In this document: positions 35,512-44,286 of the stretch, one piece after another
Layout: the number at the start of each line of letters is the position of its first letter
Position numbering within the stretch: the stretch's first letter is position 1
Source of the DNA: Nitrospirillum amazonense
Lineage (GTDB): Bacteria > Pseudomonadota > Alphaproteobacteria > Azospirillales > Azospirillaceae
DNA: 64,000 bases
Reading direction: 5' to 3'
Assembly: GCF_007828045.1 (NCBI RefSeq)
Contig: NZ_VITN01000010.1
Coordinates: forward strand, 1 to 64,000
The notes under the pieces: model-generated
Databases searched by the model: none
Told to the model about the DNA's origin: nothing
The model's input: only the letters and a program-made list of their open reading frames with translations
Position numbers and translations under genes: made by a program

Positions 35512-36312
35512 TCAGGCCCGCTGGCTGGAGACGGACAGCACTTCGCCCGTCATGTAGGAGGAAAGGTCGGACGCCAGGAACAGCATGGCGTTGGCCACCT
35601 CCCACACTTCGGCCGGCCGCCCAAAGGCCTCTTGTGCCGCCAATCGCTCCAGCGCTTCCGGTGTCGTCACCTTGGCCAGGAAAGGGTGCATGGCGATGGA
35701 GGGCGCCACGGCGTTGATGCGCACGCCATGGCCCGCAGCCTCGATGGCGGCACAGCGGGTGAAGGCCATCACACCCGCCTTGGCGGCCGCGTAGTGCGCC
35801 TGACCCGCCTGCGCCCTCCAGCCCAGGACGGAGGCGTTGTTGACGATGGCGCCGCCACCGCGGGCGTACATTCCGGGCAGGAAGGCGCGGCTCATGCGGA
35901 AGACGCTGGTCAGAGTGACATCCAGCACCCGCGACCATTGTTCATCCGTCATTTCGACGACGGACGCCTCACCACCCAGGCCGGCGTTGTTGATCAGGAC
36001 GTCGACGCCATCCAGCGCCCGGTCCGCTGCGGCGCGCAGCGCTTGGACATCACTTTCCTTGGTGACATCGCACAGCTGGGTGGCCGGGCGGTGGCCCGTT
36101 TCCGCCGCCAGACGGTCAGCGGCTTCGCCCAGGCGGCGCTCGTGATAGTCGCTGATCAGCAGCCGCGCGCCCTCCTCGGCGGCGCGCTTGGCGACGGCAT
36201 AGCCGATTCCGGTGCCCGCGGCGGCGGTGATGACCACCGTCTTGCCTGTTAAAAGGCCACGGGCGGGCGGGTAGGGTGGGGGGGCGACGGGGCGGGGGGC
36301 TGGAATGGTCAT
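35512..36312 (-). CDS. SDR family oxidoreductase, Rv3559c-like
   Basis: A 266-residue short-chain dehydrogenase with TAAAGTGIG, SDYHERRLGEAADRL, NNAGLGG, Ser in NNASVLG and YAAAK. The sequence from ISDYHERRLGEA to SPSIAMHPFLAKVTTPE closely follows the mycobacterial KstR2-regulon SDR Rv3559c, as I recall that protein. The start at 36312 has GAGGA upstream; MTF at 36333 overlaps the preceding gene. The exact hydroxyacyl-CoA or hydroxysteroid substrate is unknown. Confidence 0.85.
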   Translation of the reverse strand: MTIPAPRPVAPPPYPPARGLLTGKTVVITAAAGTGIGYAVAKRAAEEGARLLISDYHERRLGEAADRLAAETGHRPATQLCDVTKESDVQALRAAADRALDGVDVLINNAGLGGEASVVEMTDEQWSRVLDVTLTSVFRMSRAFLPGMYARGGGAIVNNASVLGWRAQAGQAHYAAAKAGVMAFTRCAAIEAAGHGVRINAVAPSIAMHPFLAKVTTPEALERLAAQEAFGRPAEVWEVANAMLFLASDLSSYMTGEVLSVSSQRA

Positions 36313-36319
36313 AGGGTCC

Positions 36320-37468
36320 TCAGGGAATGTCATCCAGGCCCATCAACCGGGCGACCCGCTCGCGGTGATGGGCCGGGTCGCCCAGCCAGGCTGAACTGGA
36401 CCAGGCGCGTTTGAAGTAGAGGTGGGCGTGATGTTCCCAGGTGAAGCCGATGCCGCCGTGAAGCTGGATCGTTTCACCAGCGCAATGACGATAGGCGTCT
36501 GAACACCAGCTCTTGGCGGCGGAACACGCCTCCAGCAGGTCGGTGTCGGTATCGATGGCGGCGGCAGCGTAGAGCGCGGCGGAGCGGGCGGCCTCCACGG
36601 CCACCATCATGTCGGCCAATTCGTGCTTCACCGCCTGGAAGGAAGCGATCTTGCGGCCGAACTGCACCCGCTGCTGGGCATACTCCACGGTGGTGGCCAG
36701 GCAGAAGGCGGCACCACCGGTCTGTTCCGCCGCCAGCAAGCCGGCGGCGGTGGCCAGGATACGCTCCAGGACGGGGCCGGCTTCCTCGGCTCTCCCCAGG
36801 ATCTGATCGGGCGCCACCGCGACGGTGTCGAAAGTCAGGCGGCACAGGGGCCGTGTCGGGTCAAGCCCGGGCTGGCGCTCGACCCGCAAGCCGGTCGCGT
36901 CGCGGGGCAGGGCCAACAGGCTGATGCCCCGGGGGCCGGCGGACAGGGGGGCACGGGCGGCCACCAGCAGCAGGTCGGCGACATGGGCGAAGGGCACGAA
37001 GCAGGATTCGCCGCTAAGACGCCATGCGCCTTCTTCCGCCCTGAGCCAGGCGGTAACCCCATCGGGGGCCGGCCGGCCCTGGGGACCGGTCAGGGCCAGG
37101 GTCGCCTTGGTGCTGCCATCAGCCAAGCCGGGCAACAGGCTCCGCTTCTGCGCCTCCGTGCCCGCGCCGAGGATGGTCTGGACACCGAGAACCGCGGTTT
37201 CGAAGAAGGGCGCCATGGCCAGCCGCGCACCCGTCTCCTCCAACACCAGCGCCATGTCGACGGCGCCGCCCCCGATGCCGCCATAAGCCTCAGGCACCAT
37301 CAGGCCGGCATAGCCCATGTCGACCGCCAGATTGTGCCAAAGTTCGGCATCCCAGCCGGCATCGGCCTCGATGGTGGAGCGAAGGCGGTCCAGGCCGGCG
37401 GCTTCCTGAAGGAAGGCCTGGACGCTGTCGCGGATCGCGCGCTGATCGTCGGTCAAAGCGAAATGCAT
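36320..37468 (-). CDS. Acyl-CoA dehydrogenase family protein
   Basis: A 382-residue protein starting MHFALTDDQRAIRDSV. It has the ACAD fold with QRVQFGRKIASFQAVKHELADM and the C-terminal QLHGGIGFTWEHHAHLYFKRA. The motif positions usually holding the catalytic Glu are not obvious, which is common for one partner of the heteromeric steroid ACADs (IpdE1/IpdE2 or ScdC1/ScdC2 types). It may pair with one of the ACADs at 40186 or 41271. Confidence 0.85.
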   Translation of the reverse strand: MHFALTDDQRAIRDSVQAFLQEAAGLDRLRSTIEADAGWDAELWHNLAVDMGYAGLMVPEAYGGIGGGAVDMALVLEETGARLAMAPFFETAVLGVQTILGAGTEAQKRSLLPGLADGSTKATLALTGPQGRPAPDGVTAWLRAEEGAWRLSGESCFVPFAHVADLLLVAARAPLSAGPRGISLLALPRDATGLRVERQPGLDPTRPLCRLTFDTVAVAPDQILGRAEEAGPVLERILATAAGLLAAEQTGGAAFCLATTVEYAQQRVQFGRKIASFQAVKHELADMMVAVEAARSAALYAAAAIDTDTDLLEACSAAKSWCSDAYRHCAGETIQLHGGIGFTWEHHAHLYFKRAWSSSAWLGDPAHHRERVARLMGLDDIP

Positions 37469-37478
37469 GGTGCCATCC

Positions 37479-38390
37479 TCAGCCCGCGCCGTAGACGGGC
37501 TTGGGCGGCATCCGGGCACGCAGCAGGTCCTGGATCGCCGGGCCCAGCTCATCGGCTGCCCAGCGGGCCTTCTTGTCGATGGACACGCTGTCGGTCCAGC
37601 CCTGGGACAGCCACAGCCGCCCGCCCTTCAACTCAAAAACCTGTCCGGTGACTTCCCGCGATTGGGCGCTGCAAAGCCAGGCGACCAAGGGGGCCGTGTT
37701 CTCGGGGGCATAGACATCCAGGTCCCCCTCCTGCCGGTTCATCTCGGCGGCGAAGGCGCCCTCGGTCATGCGGGTGCGGGCATTCGGGGCGAGGGCGTTG
37801 GCGGTGATGCCGTAGCGGCCCAGTTCCGCCGCCTGTACAAGGGTCAGGGTGGCGATGCCGCCCTTGGCGGCGGAATAGGCGCTTTGCCCGATGCTGCCCT
37901 GCAGGCCGGCGCCGGAGGTGGTGTTGATGATGCGGGCATCCACCGTGTGCCCGGCCTTTTGGCGGGCGCGCCAGAAGTCCACGGCGTGACGACTGGTGCA
38001 GAAGTGACCACGCAGATGCACGCGCAGGACGGCATCCCATTCATCGGGCGTGCAGGAAACAAACATACGGTCGCGAACGAAGCCGGCGTTGTTCACCACG
38101 GCATGCAGGTCGCCGAAGCTGTCCAGCGCGCATTCCACGATGCGGCCGCTGGCGTCCCAATCGGTGACGTCGTCCGTGTTGGCCACGGCTTGGCCGCCGG
38201 CGGCCCGGATCTCGTTCACCACCCGTGCAGCGGCCCCCTCCGTGGCTCCACTTTCACCGTGGGTTCCCACGCCCAGGTCGTTCACCACCACCCGGGCGCC
38301 TTCCGCGGCCAGGCCCAGGGCATAGGCCCGGCCCAGGCCGTTACCAGCGCCGGTGACGACAACCACCCGGCCTTCGCAGATACGCGACAT
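37479..38390 (-). CDS. ipdF: SDR, IpdF-like 5-hydroxy-HIP-CoA dehydrogenase
   Basis: A 303-residue short-chain dehydrogenase of the longer type seen in IpdF (Rv3548c). It has TGAGNGLG, VVNDLGVGTHG, NNAGFVRDR, Ser in NTTSGAGLQG and YSAAK, plus the C-terminal extension (GRLWLSQGWTDSVSIDKKARW) that distinguishes this group from 250-residue SDRs. IpdF oxidises the 5-hydroxyl of the C/D-ring CoA intermediate. The start at 38390 follows the hexapeptide protein gene by two bases. Confidence 0.83.
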   Translation of the reverse strand: MSRICEGRVVVVTGAGNGLGRAYALGLAAEGARVVVNDLGVGTHGESGATEGAAARVVNEIRAAGGQAVANTDDVTDWDASGRIVECALDSFGDLHAVVNNAGFVRDRMFVSCTPDEWDAVLRVHLRGHFCTSRHAVDFWRARQKAGHTVDARIINTTSGAGLQGSIGQSAYSAAKGGIATLTLVQAAELGRYGITANALAPNARTRMTEGAFAAEMNRQEGDLDVYAPENTAPLVAWLCSAQSREVTGQVFELKGGRLWLSQGWTDSVSIDKKARWAADELGPAIQDLLRARMPPKPVYGAG

Positions 38391-38392
38391 CG

Positions 38393-39037
38393 TTATTCCC
38401 CATGCTCTGTGGCGGCGGCGCGGCGCCGGCGTTCCTCGGCCGTGGCGCCCCGTAGGCGCACGGCAATGGCGTTGGCGCGGATGCGTGGCCGGTCCGGTTC
38501 CGCGGCGGCCAGCGGCTGACATTCCCGCAGGTCGGTGAAGGCCTCGCGGGTCAGGCGCTGGTATTCGCCGTCCCCGGTGTTGCGCCAGGTGATCTGGTCG
38601 GGCCTGAAATGGCGGATCACCTTGGCCGGGTTGCCTGCGATCAGGCAGCCGGCCTCGAACCGGGCGTCCGGGCGCACCAGGGACAGGGCGGCGACCAGGC
38701 AGTCCTCTCCCAGCTCGGCGTTGTCCAGGACGACGGCGTTGATGCCCACCAGGGTGTGCCGCCCGATGCGGCAGCCATGCAGCACGGCGCCGTGTCCGAT
38801 GGTGGCGCCCAGCCCGACGTGGCAGTCGTTGCCGGACGAGGTGTGGAGGGTGCAGTTGTCCTGGATGCTGCTGTCGCCCTCCACCACGATGCGGCCGAAG
38901 TCGCCGCGCAGCGACGCGCCCGGCCCGAGATAGCAGCCAGGGCCGACGATGACGTCACCGATCAGCGTCGCGCCCGGATGGACGAAGCTGCTCGGGTCCA
39001 CGACCGGTACGATGCCTTGGTAGCTATAGACGGCCAT
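38393..39037 (-). CDS. Left-handed beta-helix hexapeptide protein, PaaY/CaiE-like
   Basis: A 214-residue gamma-class carbonic-anhydrase-like fold built from hexapeptide repeats (GATLIGDVIVGPGCYLGPGASLRGDF; VGLGATIGHGAVLHGC) with conserved His residues that bind metal between subunits. The last 50 residues are an Arg-rich tail. PaaY is a thioesterase that clears dead-end CoA esters in phenylacetate breakdown; a similar salvage role in ring degradation is plausible, but an acyltransferase or carbonic anhydrase role is not excluded. It lies between fadA6 and ipdF with gaps of 4 and 2 bases. Confidence 0.83.
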   Translation of the reverse strand: MAVYSYQGIVPVVDPSSFVHPGATLIGDVIVGPGCYLGPGASLRGDFGRIVVEGDSSIQDNCTLHTSSGNDCHVGLGATIGHGAVLHGCRIGRHTLVGINAVVLDNAELGEDCLVAALSLVRPDARFEAGCLIAGNPAKVIRHFRPDQITWRNTGDGEYQRLTREAFTDLRECQPLAAAEPDRPRIRANAIAVRLRGATAEERRRRAAATEHGE

Positions 39038-39041
39038 GGTG

Positions 39042-40193
39042 TCACAGCCGCTCGATGATGGTCACGTTAGCCTGCCCGCCGCCCTCGCACATGGTCTGCA
39101 GGGCGTAGCGTCCTTGGCGCCGCTCCAACTCGTTCAGCAGCGTGGTCATGATGCGGGCGCCGGTGGCGCCCAGCGGGTGCCCCAATGCTATGGCACCGCC
39201 ATTCACGTTCACGCGGTCCGGATCTATGTCCAGTTCCGACATCCAGGCCAGCACCACGCTGGCGAAGGCCTCGTTGCATTCGAACAGGTCGATATCGGCC
39301 AGGGCCAGCCCCGTCTTGGCCAGGGCATGGCGGGTCGCGGCGATCGGGGCGGTCAGCATCCACACGGGGTCGTCGCCCCGCACGCTCATGTGATGGATGC
39401 GCGCCCGCGGTTTCAGGCCATGATCCTTCACGGCCTGGGCGGAGGCGATCAGCAGGGCGGCGGAGGCGTCGGCGTTCTGGCTGCTGACGCCGGCGGTCAG
39501 GCGTCCACCCTCCACCAGGGGCTTCAGGCCGGCCATCTTCTCCAGCGAGGTGTCGCGACGCGGCGTCTCGTCGGTGGTGAATTCCCCCACCGGAGCGATC
39601 TCGCGGGCGAAGCGCCCGCCATCGCTGGCGGCGATGGCCTTCTGGTGGCTGGCCAGCGCGAAGCCCTCCATTGCTTCCCGGGTGACGCCCCACTTTTCGG
39701 CGATCATCTCCGCAGCGCGGAATTGGCTGACTTCCTGCTTGCCGTAGCGGGCCAGCCAACCGGGGGAGGTGGAAAAGGGGTCGGGAATGCCGTAGGTGCG
39801 GCCCACTTCCATGGCGGCGGAGATGGGGATCATGTTGAGGTTCTGCACGCCGCCGGCCACCACCAGCTCCTGCGTGCCGCTCATGACTCCCTGGGCCGCG
39901 AAGTGGACCGCCTGTTGGGCGGAACCGCACTGACGGTCCACGGTGACGCCCGGCACATGATCGGGAAGACCCGCCACCAGCCAGCAGGTACGGGCGATGT
40001 CGCCGGCCTGGCTGCCGATGGTTTCGGTGCAGCCGAACACGACATCGTTCACGGCACCGGGGTCGACCCCGGTGCGGGCTATCAGCGCGGCAATGGCGTG
40101 CGCGCCCAGATCGGCGGAATGCATGCCGGCCAGCGATCCCTTCTTGCGGCCGATCGGGGTGCGGACGGCGTCGATGATATAGGCTTCAGGCAT
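39042..40193 (-). CDS. fadA6: FadA6-like thiolase
   Basis: A 383-residue thiolase beginning MPEAYIIDAVRTPIGRKKGSLAGMHSADLGAH, a segment much like FadA6 of the mycobacterial KstR2 regulon. The active cysteine is in DRQCGSAQQA, with NEAFASVVLAW, GGAIALGHPLGATGAR and the C-terminal MCEGGGQANVTIIERL (the Cys at this position is the second catalytic one). FadA6 performs a thiolytic step in HIP catabolism. It overlaps the upstream ACAD gene by eight bases. Confidence 0.87.
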   Translation of the reverse strand: MPEAYIIDAVRTPIGRKKGSLAGMHSADLGAHAIAALIARTGVDPGAVNDVVFGCTETIGSQAGDIARTCWLVAGLPDHVPGVTVDRQCGSAQQAVHFAAQGVMSGTQELVVAGGVQNLNMIPISAAMEVGRTYGIPDPFSTSPGWLARYGKQEVSQFRAAEMIAEKWGVTREAMEGFALASHQKAIAASDGGRFAREIAPVGEFTTDETPRRDTSLEKMAGLKPLVEGGRLTAGVSSQNADASAALLIASAQAVKDHGLKPRARIHHMSVRGDDPVWMLTAPIAATRHALAKTGLALADIDLFECNEAFASVVLAWMSELDIDPDRVNVNGGAIALGHPLGATGARIMTTLLNELERRQGRYALQTMCEGGGQANVTIIERL

Positions 40194-41259
40194 GCTGGCC
40201 CTCGTTCTGGCGGGGATGATCGGGCAGGAAGGTTTGGTCGGGACCGAGGGGGCCGGCCAGGACGCGCCGTTCCACCCGCGCTTGGTGGAAGGCCGGCGTT
40301 CCCCAGACGTAAGTCAGGGCCAACGCGCGTTTCAGGAAGAAATGGATGTCCACTTCCCAGGAGTAGCCCATGGCGCCGTGCACCTGGATGGCGGTGCGGG
40401 CGGCCAGGTCCGCCGCCTCCGCCGCCACCAGCTTGGCGTGCGATATGGCCGCCCGGGACCGTGTGTCGCGGTCGGGGAAGCGCGTGGCGGCGGCATGCAG
40501 CACGGGGCGGGCGAATTCGATCTTCACCTGGACGGAGGCCAGGTGATGCTTGATGGCCTGGTATGACCCGATGGGCTTACCGAACTGGGTGCGATCCTTG
40601 GCATAGGCGACCGCCAAGTCCACGCAGCACTGCGCCAGGCCCAGGCACTGCGCGGCGGCGAACAGGGCACCCCGGTCGATGGCGTCCGCGAGGGGCCCGG
40701 CCGCGGTGGCGGCGCTGGCGATGCGGGTGGTTCCGCTCGGCTTCCACGCCACGTCGAACAGGCGGCGGAATGGATCGATGCTGGGACGGCGCGTCAGTGT
40801 CACCTGATCACGCGGTACCAGGTGCAGGTCGCCCTCATGGACCAGCAGCAGGGCGGCGGCCGTATCGGCATCGGCGACCAGCGGGTTCAGGGGATGGCCG
40901 ATCGCCAGCGTGGCGGCGCCGCTCAAGGCCTCGGCCAACAAGGGGTGCGCCGGGGCGCAGGCGGCCAACAAGGGCAGGGCGATGCCCGCATGGTCGACCA
41001 GCGGTTCGGGCAAGGCTGCACGTCCGCACGCCTGGGCAATCAGGGCGAAGTCCAGTTCGCCCAGGCCCAGGCCGTCTTGCTCCGCCGGCACCAGGACCGG
41101 CACCAGCCCGGTTTCCACGATGGCGCCCCAGCGGTCCGCGTCGCGGGGAGCCCCGTCGGTCATCAACTGGCGCAGGGCGGCGGGCGGGCAATGGTCGTCC
41201 AGCAACTTGGCGACCACGTCGGCCAGCATCTTCTGTTCGTCGGTGAGGGTGAAGTCCAT
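40186..41259 (-). CDS. Acyl-CoA dehydrogenase family protein (small subunit type)
   Basis: A 357-residue ACAD relative starting MDFTLTDEQKMLADVV. The DRTQFGKPIGSYQAIKHHLA and QVHGAMGYSWEVDIHFFLKRAL segments are conserved, while the middle beta domain is short and lacks the usual substrate loop. Such divergent subunits form heterotetramers with a catalytic partner (IpdE1-IpdE2 or FadE pairs). The adjacent ACAD at 41271, 11 bases upstream, is the likely partner. Confidence 0.85.
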   Translation of the reverse strand: MDFTLTDEQKMLADVVAKLLDDHCPPAALRQLMTDGAPRDADRWGAIVETGLVPVLVPAEQDGLGLGELDFALIAQACGRAALPEPLVDHAGIALPLLAACAPAHPLLAEALSGAATLAIGHPLNPLVADADTAAALLLVHEGDLHLVPRDQVTLTRRPSIDPFRRLFDVAWKPSGTTRIASAATAAGPLADAIDRGALFAAAQCLGLAQCCVDLAVAYAKDRTQFGKPIGSYQAIKHHLASVQVKIEFARPVLHAAATRFPDRDTRSRAAISHAKLVAAEAADLAARTAIQVHGAMGYSWEVDIHFFLKRALALTYVWGTPAFHQARVERRVLAGPLGPDQTFLPDHPRQNEGQHA

Positions 41260-41270
41260 CAGCCTGTTCC

Positions 41271-42431
41271 TCAGCGCGGCAGCCCAAGCATGCGTTCGGC
41301 GATGATGTTGCGCTGGATTTCGTTGGAGCCGGCGTAGATCGGGCCGGCGAGGGAGAAGATGTAGTCGTCCAGCCAATCGCCCGTGGGGTCGGGGGCGGCG
41401 GGGTCGGGCAGCAGTTCGGCGCGGGCGCCCAGGATCGACAGGGCGGTGCGGTTCAGCGTCACATCCAGCTCCGACCAGAAGATCTTGTTGGTGCTGGTTT
41501 CCGGTCCGATGGGCTGCCCGGCCAGGATGCGGCTGGCGGTGGCGTAGATGGACAGGGCGTAGGCCTCCGCATCCATCCAGGCTTGCGCCACCGCCGCCCG
41601 CGTAACCGCGTCGTCGGGGTCACCCTCCCGCCGGTACAGCGCCGCCAGGCGGGCGGCCGCCACTTGGTAGCGGGCGGGACTGCGCAGCATCAGGCCGCGC
41701 TCGAAGCCGGCGGTGACCATGCAGATGTGCCAGCCTTGCCCCTCATCGCCCAGCCGCTGGTCCGCAGGCACTCGGACGTTATCCAGGAAGATTTCCGCAA
41801 AGCCGACCTTGCCGTCGATGCGGGCGATGGGTTTGACCGTCACGCCAGGCGCATTCAGGGGGAACAGCACCAGCGTCAGGCCCTGGTGCCGCTGGCTGCC
41901 GGCCTCGCTGCGGAACAGGCCGAAGGCCCAGTCGGCGAAGGCGGCGCGCGACGACCAGGTCTTCAACCCGTTGAGGACATAGTGGTCGCCATCCCGGGTG
42001 GCCGTCGCCCGCACCCCCGCCAGATCGCTGCCAGCCTGGGGCTCGGACCAGGCCTGGGCCCAGATCTCGTCGCCATTGGCCATGGCCGGCAGGAAGCGGG
42101 CCTTCTGTTCCGGGGTGCCGAACTCCATCAATGTGGGGCCCAGCAGGAAAATACCGTTCTGGTTCACACGCCCTGGGGCGCCGGCGCGGTAGTATTCCTC
42201 CTCGAAGATCAGCCATTGCAGCAGATCGACGCCACGGCCGCCGTATTCCTGGGGCCACGTCACCATGCCCCAGCGACCCTCGGCCAGGGTGCGCTCCCAA
42301 GCCCGGTGGGCTTCGAAACCTTCCCGCGTGGCATCGAAGGAGGGCAAGGGCCGGGCGGGCACATGGGCCGCCAGCCAGGCCCGAACCTCGGCGCGAAAGG
42401 CGTTCTGCTCAGGCGTATAGGTCAGATTCAC
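41271..42431 (-). CDS. Acyl-CoA dehydrogenase (large subunit type)
   Basis: A 386-residue ACAD starting MNLTYTPEQNAFRAEV. It keeps WAQAWSEPQAGSDLAGV, LNGLKTWSSRAAFADW and the C-terminal YAGSNEIQRNIIAERMLGLPR. With the ACAD at 40186 it probably forms a heteromeric steroid ACAD acting on a ring-opened CoA thioester. The match is to the FadE31-33/IpdE group as a whole; I cannot assign one member. Confidence 0.86.
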   Translation of the reverse strand: MNLTYTPEQNAFRAEVRAWLAAHVPARPLPSFDATREGFEAHRAWERTLAEGRWGMVTWPQEYGGRGVDLLQWLIFEEEYYRAGAPGRVNQNGIFLLGPTLMEFGTPEQKARFLPAMANGDEIWAQAWSEPQAGSDLAGVRATATRDGDHYVLNGLKTWSSRAAFADWAFGLFRSEAGSQRHQGLTLVLFPLNAPGVTVKPIARIDGKVGFAEIFLDNVRVPADQRLGDEGQGWHICMVTAGFERGLMLRSPARYQVAAARLAALYRREGDPDDAVTRAAVAQAWMDAEAYALSIYATASRILAGQPIGPETSTNKIFWSELDVTLNRTALSILGARAELLPDPAAPDPTGDWLDDYIFSLAGPIYAGSNEIQRNIIAERMLGLPR

Positions 42432-42443
42432 GGGGCAGGGCTC

Positions 42444-43196
42444 CTAGAAGGTGGCCGTCCGGCCCTTGTCGTGGACGAAGGCGTCCCGGGCGCGTTGGCT
42501 GTCCTCATGCATGTACATTTCCAAGGTGAAGCCCTGCTCCCAGCGGTAGCCCTGGCAGGGGTCCAAAGGTTCCAGCCCGTTCAGCGCCTGCTTGGCCAAG
42601 ACCAGGGCGGTTCGGCTCTTGGTGGCGATGACGGCGCAGAAGGCGCGGGCCTCCTCCAGCAGGCGCTCCTTGGGCACGACCGCTTCCACCGCGCCCAGGC
42701 GATAGGCTTCCTCCACCGGGATCCGCCCGCCGGTGAAGAAGGCGGCGCGCACCTTGTGCAGCGGCAACATGCGCGACAGAAAGGCGGCCCCCCCCATGGC
42801 GCCCCGGTCGATCTCCGGCAGGGAAATATAGGCACCCTCCGCCGCGATCAGCATGTCGGAGGCGCCGGCGATGTTCACGCCACCACCGATGACGAAGCCA
42901 TGCAGGGCCGACACGACGGGAACCGGGCAGTCGCGGATGGCTTTGAAGGTCAAGTAGTTGTCCCGGTTCAGCTTGACGATGCGTTCCGGATGGGCCTGCA
43001 TCTCCTTGATGTCGACGCCGCCGCAGAAGCCCTTGCCCTCGGCGCGGATCAGGACGCAGCGTACCTCCGCGTCGCCCCCCGCCTTTTCCACCAGCCGGGG
43101 GATCAGTTCCCAGCCACTGGTGTCGAAGGCGTTGACCGGCGGCCAGTCGAAAACGATCTCGGCGACCCGCCCGTGGGTTTCAAGCGTGATCGGCAT
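42444..43196 (-). CDS. echA20: EchA20-like crotonase (C-ring-opening hydrolase)
   Basis: A 250-residue crotonase-fold enzyme. The N-terminal MPITLETHGRVAEIVFDWPPVNA, RAEGKGFCGGVDIKEMQ and the C-terminal RWEQGFTLEMYMHE match EchA20 of Mycobacterium, which hydrolytically opens ring D of the HIP-CoA derivative. The oxyanion-hole segments GVDIKEM and GFVIGGGVNIAG are present. It overlaps ipdC by 17 bases, indicating coupled expression. Confidence 0.88.
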   Translation of the reverse strand: MPITLETHGRVAEIVFDWPPVNAFDTSGWELIPRLVEKAGGDAEVRCVLIRAEGKGFCGGVDIKEMQAHPERIVKLNRDNYLTFKAIRDCPVPVVSALHGFVIGGGVNIAGASDMLIAAEGAYISLPEIDRGAMGGAAFLSRMLPLHKVRAAFFTGGRIPVEEAYRLGAVEAVVPKERLLEEARAFCAVIATKSRTALVLAKQALNGLEPLDPCQGYRWEQGFTLEMYMHEDSQRARDAFVHDKGRTATF

Positions 43197-44283
43197 GGTA
43201 CCTCCGGCTGTCGACAGGGGCGGGGCACAGCGCGGCCAGGCGCTCCCGCGCCTCCGCCACGATGCGGTCCATCAGGGCCTGGCAGGTGGGGATTTCGGTC
43301 AGGCGGCCGCCGACGATGCCAGTGGCCATGACGCCCTCGTCCGGTTTGCCTTCCACCACCGCCTTCTGGATCAGCATGGGGGCGCTGGCGGCCATCAGCG
43401 CCTGGTCCAGCCGCAGGCCCCCATGGCCGGTCATGCCCCGTACCGTATGCAGAAGCTCCCCCCAGCCGGCGCCTGTCTGGCGCTTCAGGGCTAGGCCACT
43501 CTCCAGCGCGCGCAGCCACATGCCCAGGGGGCCTGAGCGCTCAATGCGGTCCATCAGGGGGGTGCGGACCATGCGCTGCGGGATGCCGTCCAGCTTGGTG
43601 GTCAATACGATGTCATCGGTGTCGGCTTCCAAGTAGCGGGCCTTGGTCACCGCCGGCACCGGGCTCTCTGCCGTCAGCAGGAAGCGGGTGCCCATGGCGA
43701 TGCCCACGGCGCCGAAGGCCAGGGCGGCGGCCAGTCCACGCCCATCGGCGAAGCCTCCCGAGGCGATGACGGGCACGGTCACCGTGTCCAGCACCTGGGG
43801 CAGCAGCACGGTGGTGGGGACGGATCCGGTATGGCCGCCCCCTTCGCCGCCTTGGACGTTGATCATGTCGACGCCCAGCTGGACCATCTTCTTCGCGTGT
43901 TTCAGGGCGCCGACGGTGGGCACGCACAGGATGCCGGCGTCGCGGAAGCGGACGATCATGGCGGCGTCCGGCCCCCGGCCGAAGCTGACGGCCCGCACCT
44001 GCGCCCGGTTGGCGATGATCGTCTCGACGATCTCGGCGGCGCCCGGCTGGAACATGTGGAAATTGACGCCGAAGGGCCGGTCGGTCAGGCGCCGCACGGC
44101 CGCGATCTTGGCCGCCGCGTCGGCGGGTGTCATGACGGCCGCGCCCAGGAAACCGAACGCGCCGGCGTTGCAGGACGCGGCCACCAGCGGCGGCTCCGCC
44201 ACCCAGCCCATGGCGGTCTGGATGATGGGGTAGCGGCAGCCCAGCCGCTCCACCAAGGCGGTGATCAACGGATCCGGCTGCAT
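43180..44283 (-). CDS. ipdC: IpdC-like flavin-dependent reductase
   Basis: A 367-residue nitronate-monooxygenase-fold flavoprotein: YPIIQTAMGWVAEPPLVAAS at the N-terminus, INVQGGEGGGHTGSV and VIASGGFADGRGLAAALAFGAVGIAMGTRFL for FMN phosphate binding. In the KstR2 regulon IpdC lies with ipdA, ipdB and echA20, as here, and acts on the 5-hydroxy HIP-CoA branch before ring opening. The family assignment is firm; the step follows from context. Confidence 0.86.
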   Translation of the reverse strand: MQPDPLITALVERLGCRYPIIQTAMGWVAEPPLVAASCNAGAFGFLGAAVMTPADAAAKIAAVRRLTDRPFGVNFHMFQPGAAEIVETIIANRAQVRAVSFGRGPDAAMIVRFRDAGILCVPTVGALKHAKKMVQLGVDMINVQGGEGGGHTGSVPTTVLLPQVLDTVTVPVIASGGFADGRGLAAALAFGAVGIAMGTRFLLTAESPVPAVTKARYLEADTDDIVLTTKLDGIPQRMVRTPLMDRIERSGPLGMWLRALESGLALKRQTGAGWGELLHTVRGMTGHGGLRLDQALMAASAPMLIQKAVVEGKPDEGVMATGIVGGRLTEIPTCQALMDRIVAEARERLAALCPAPVDSRRYHADHA

Positions 44284-44286
44284 GGC

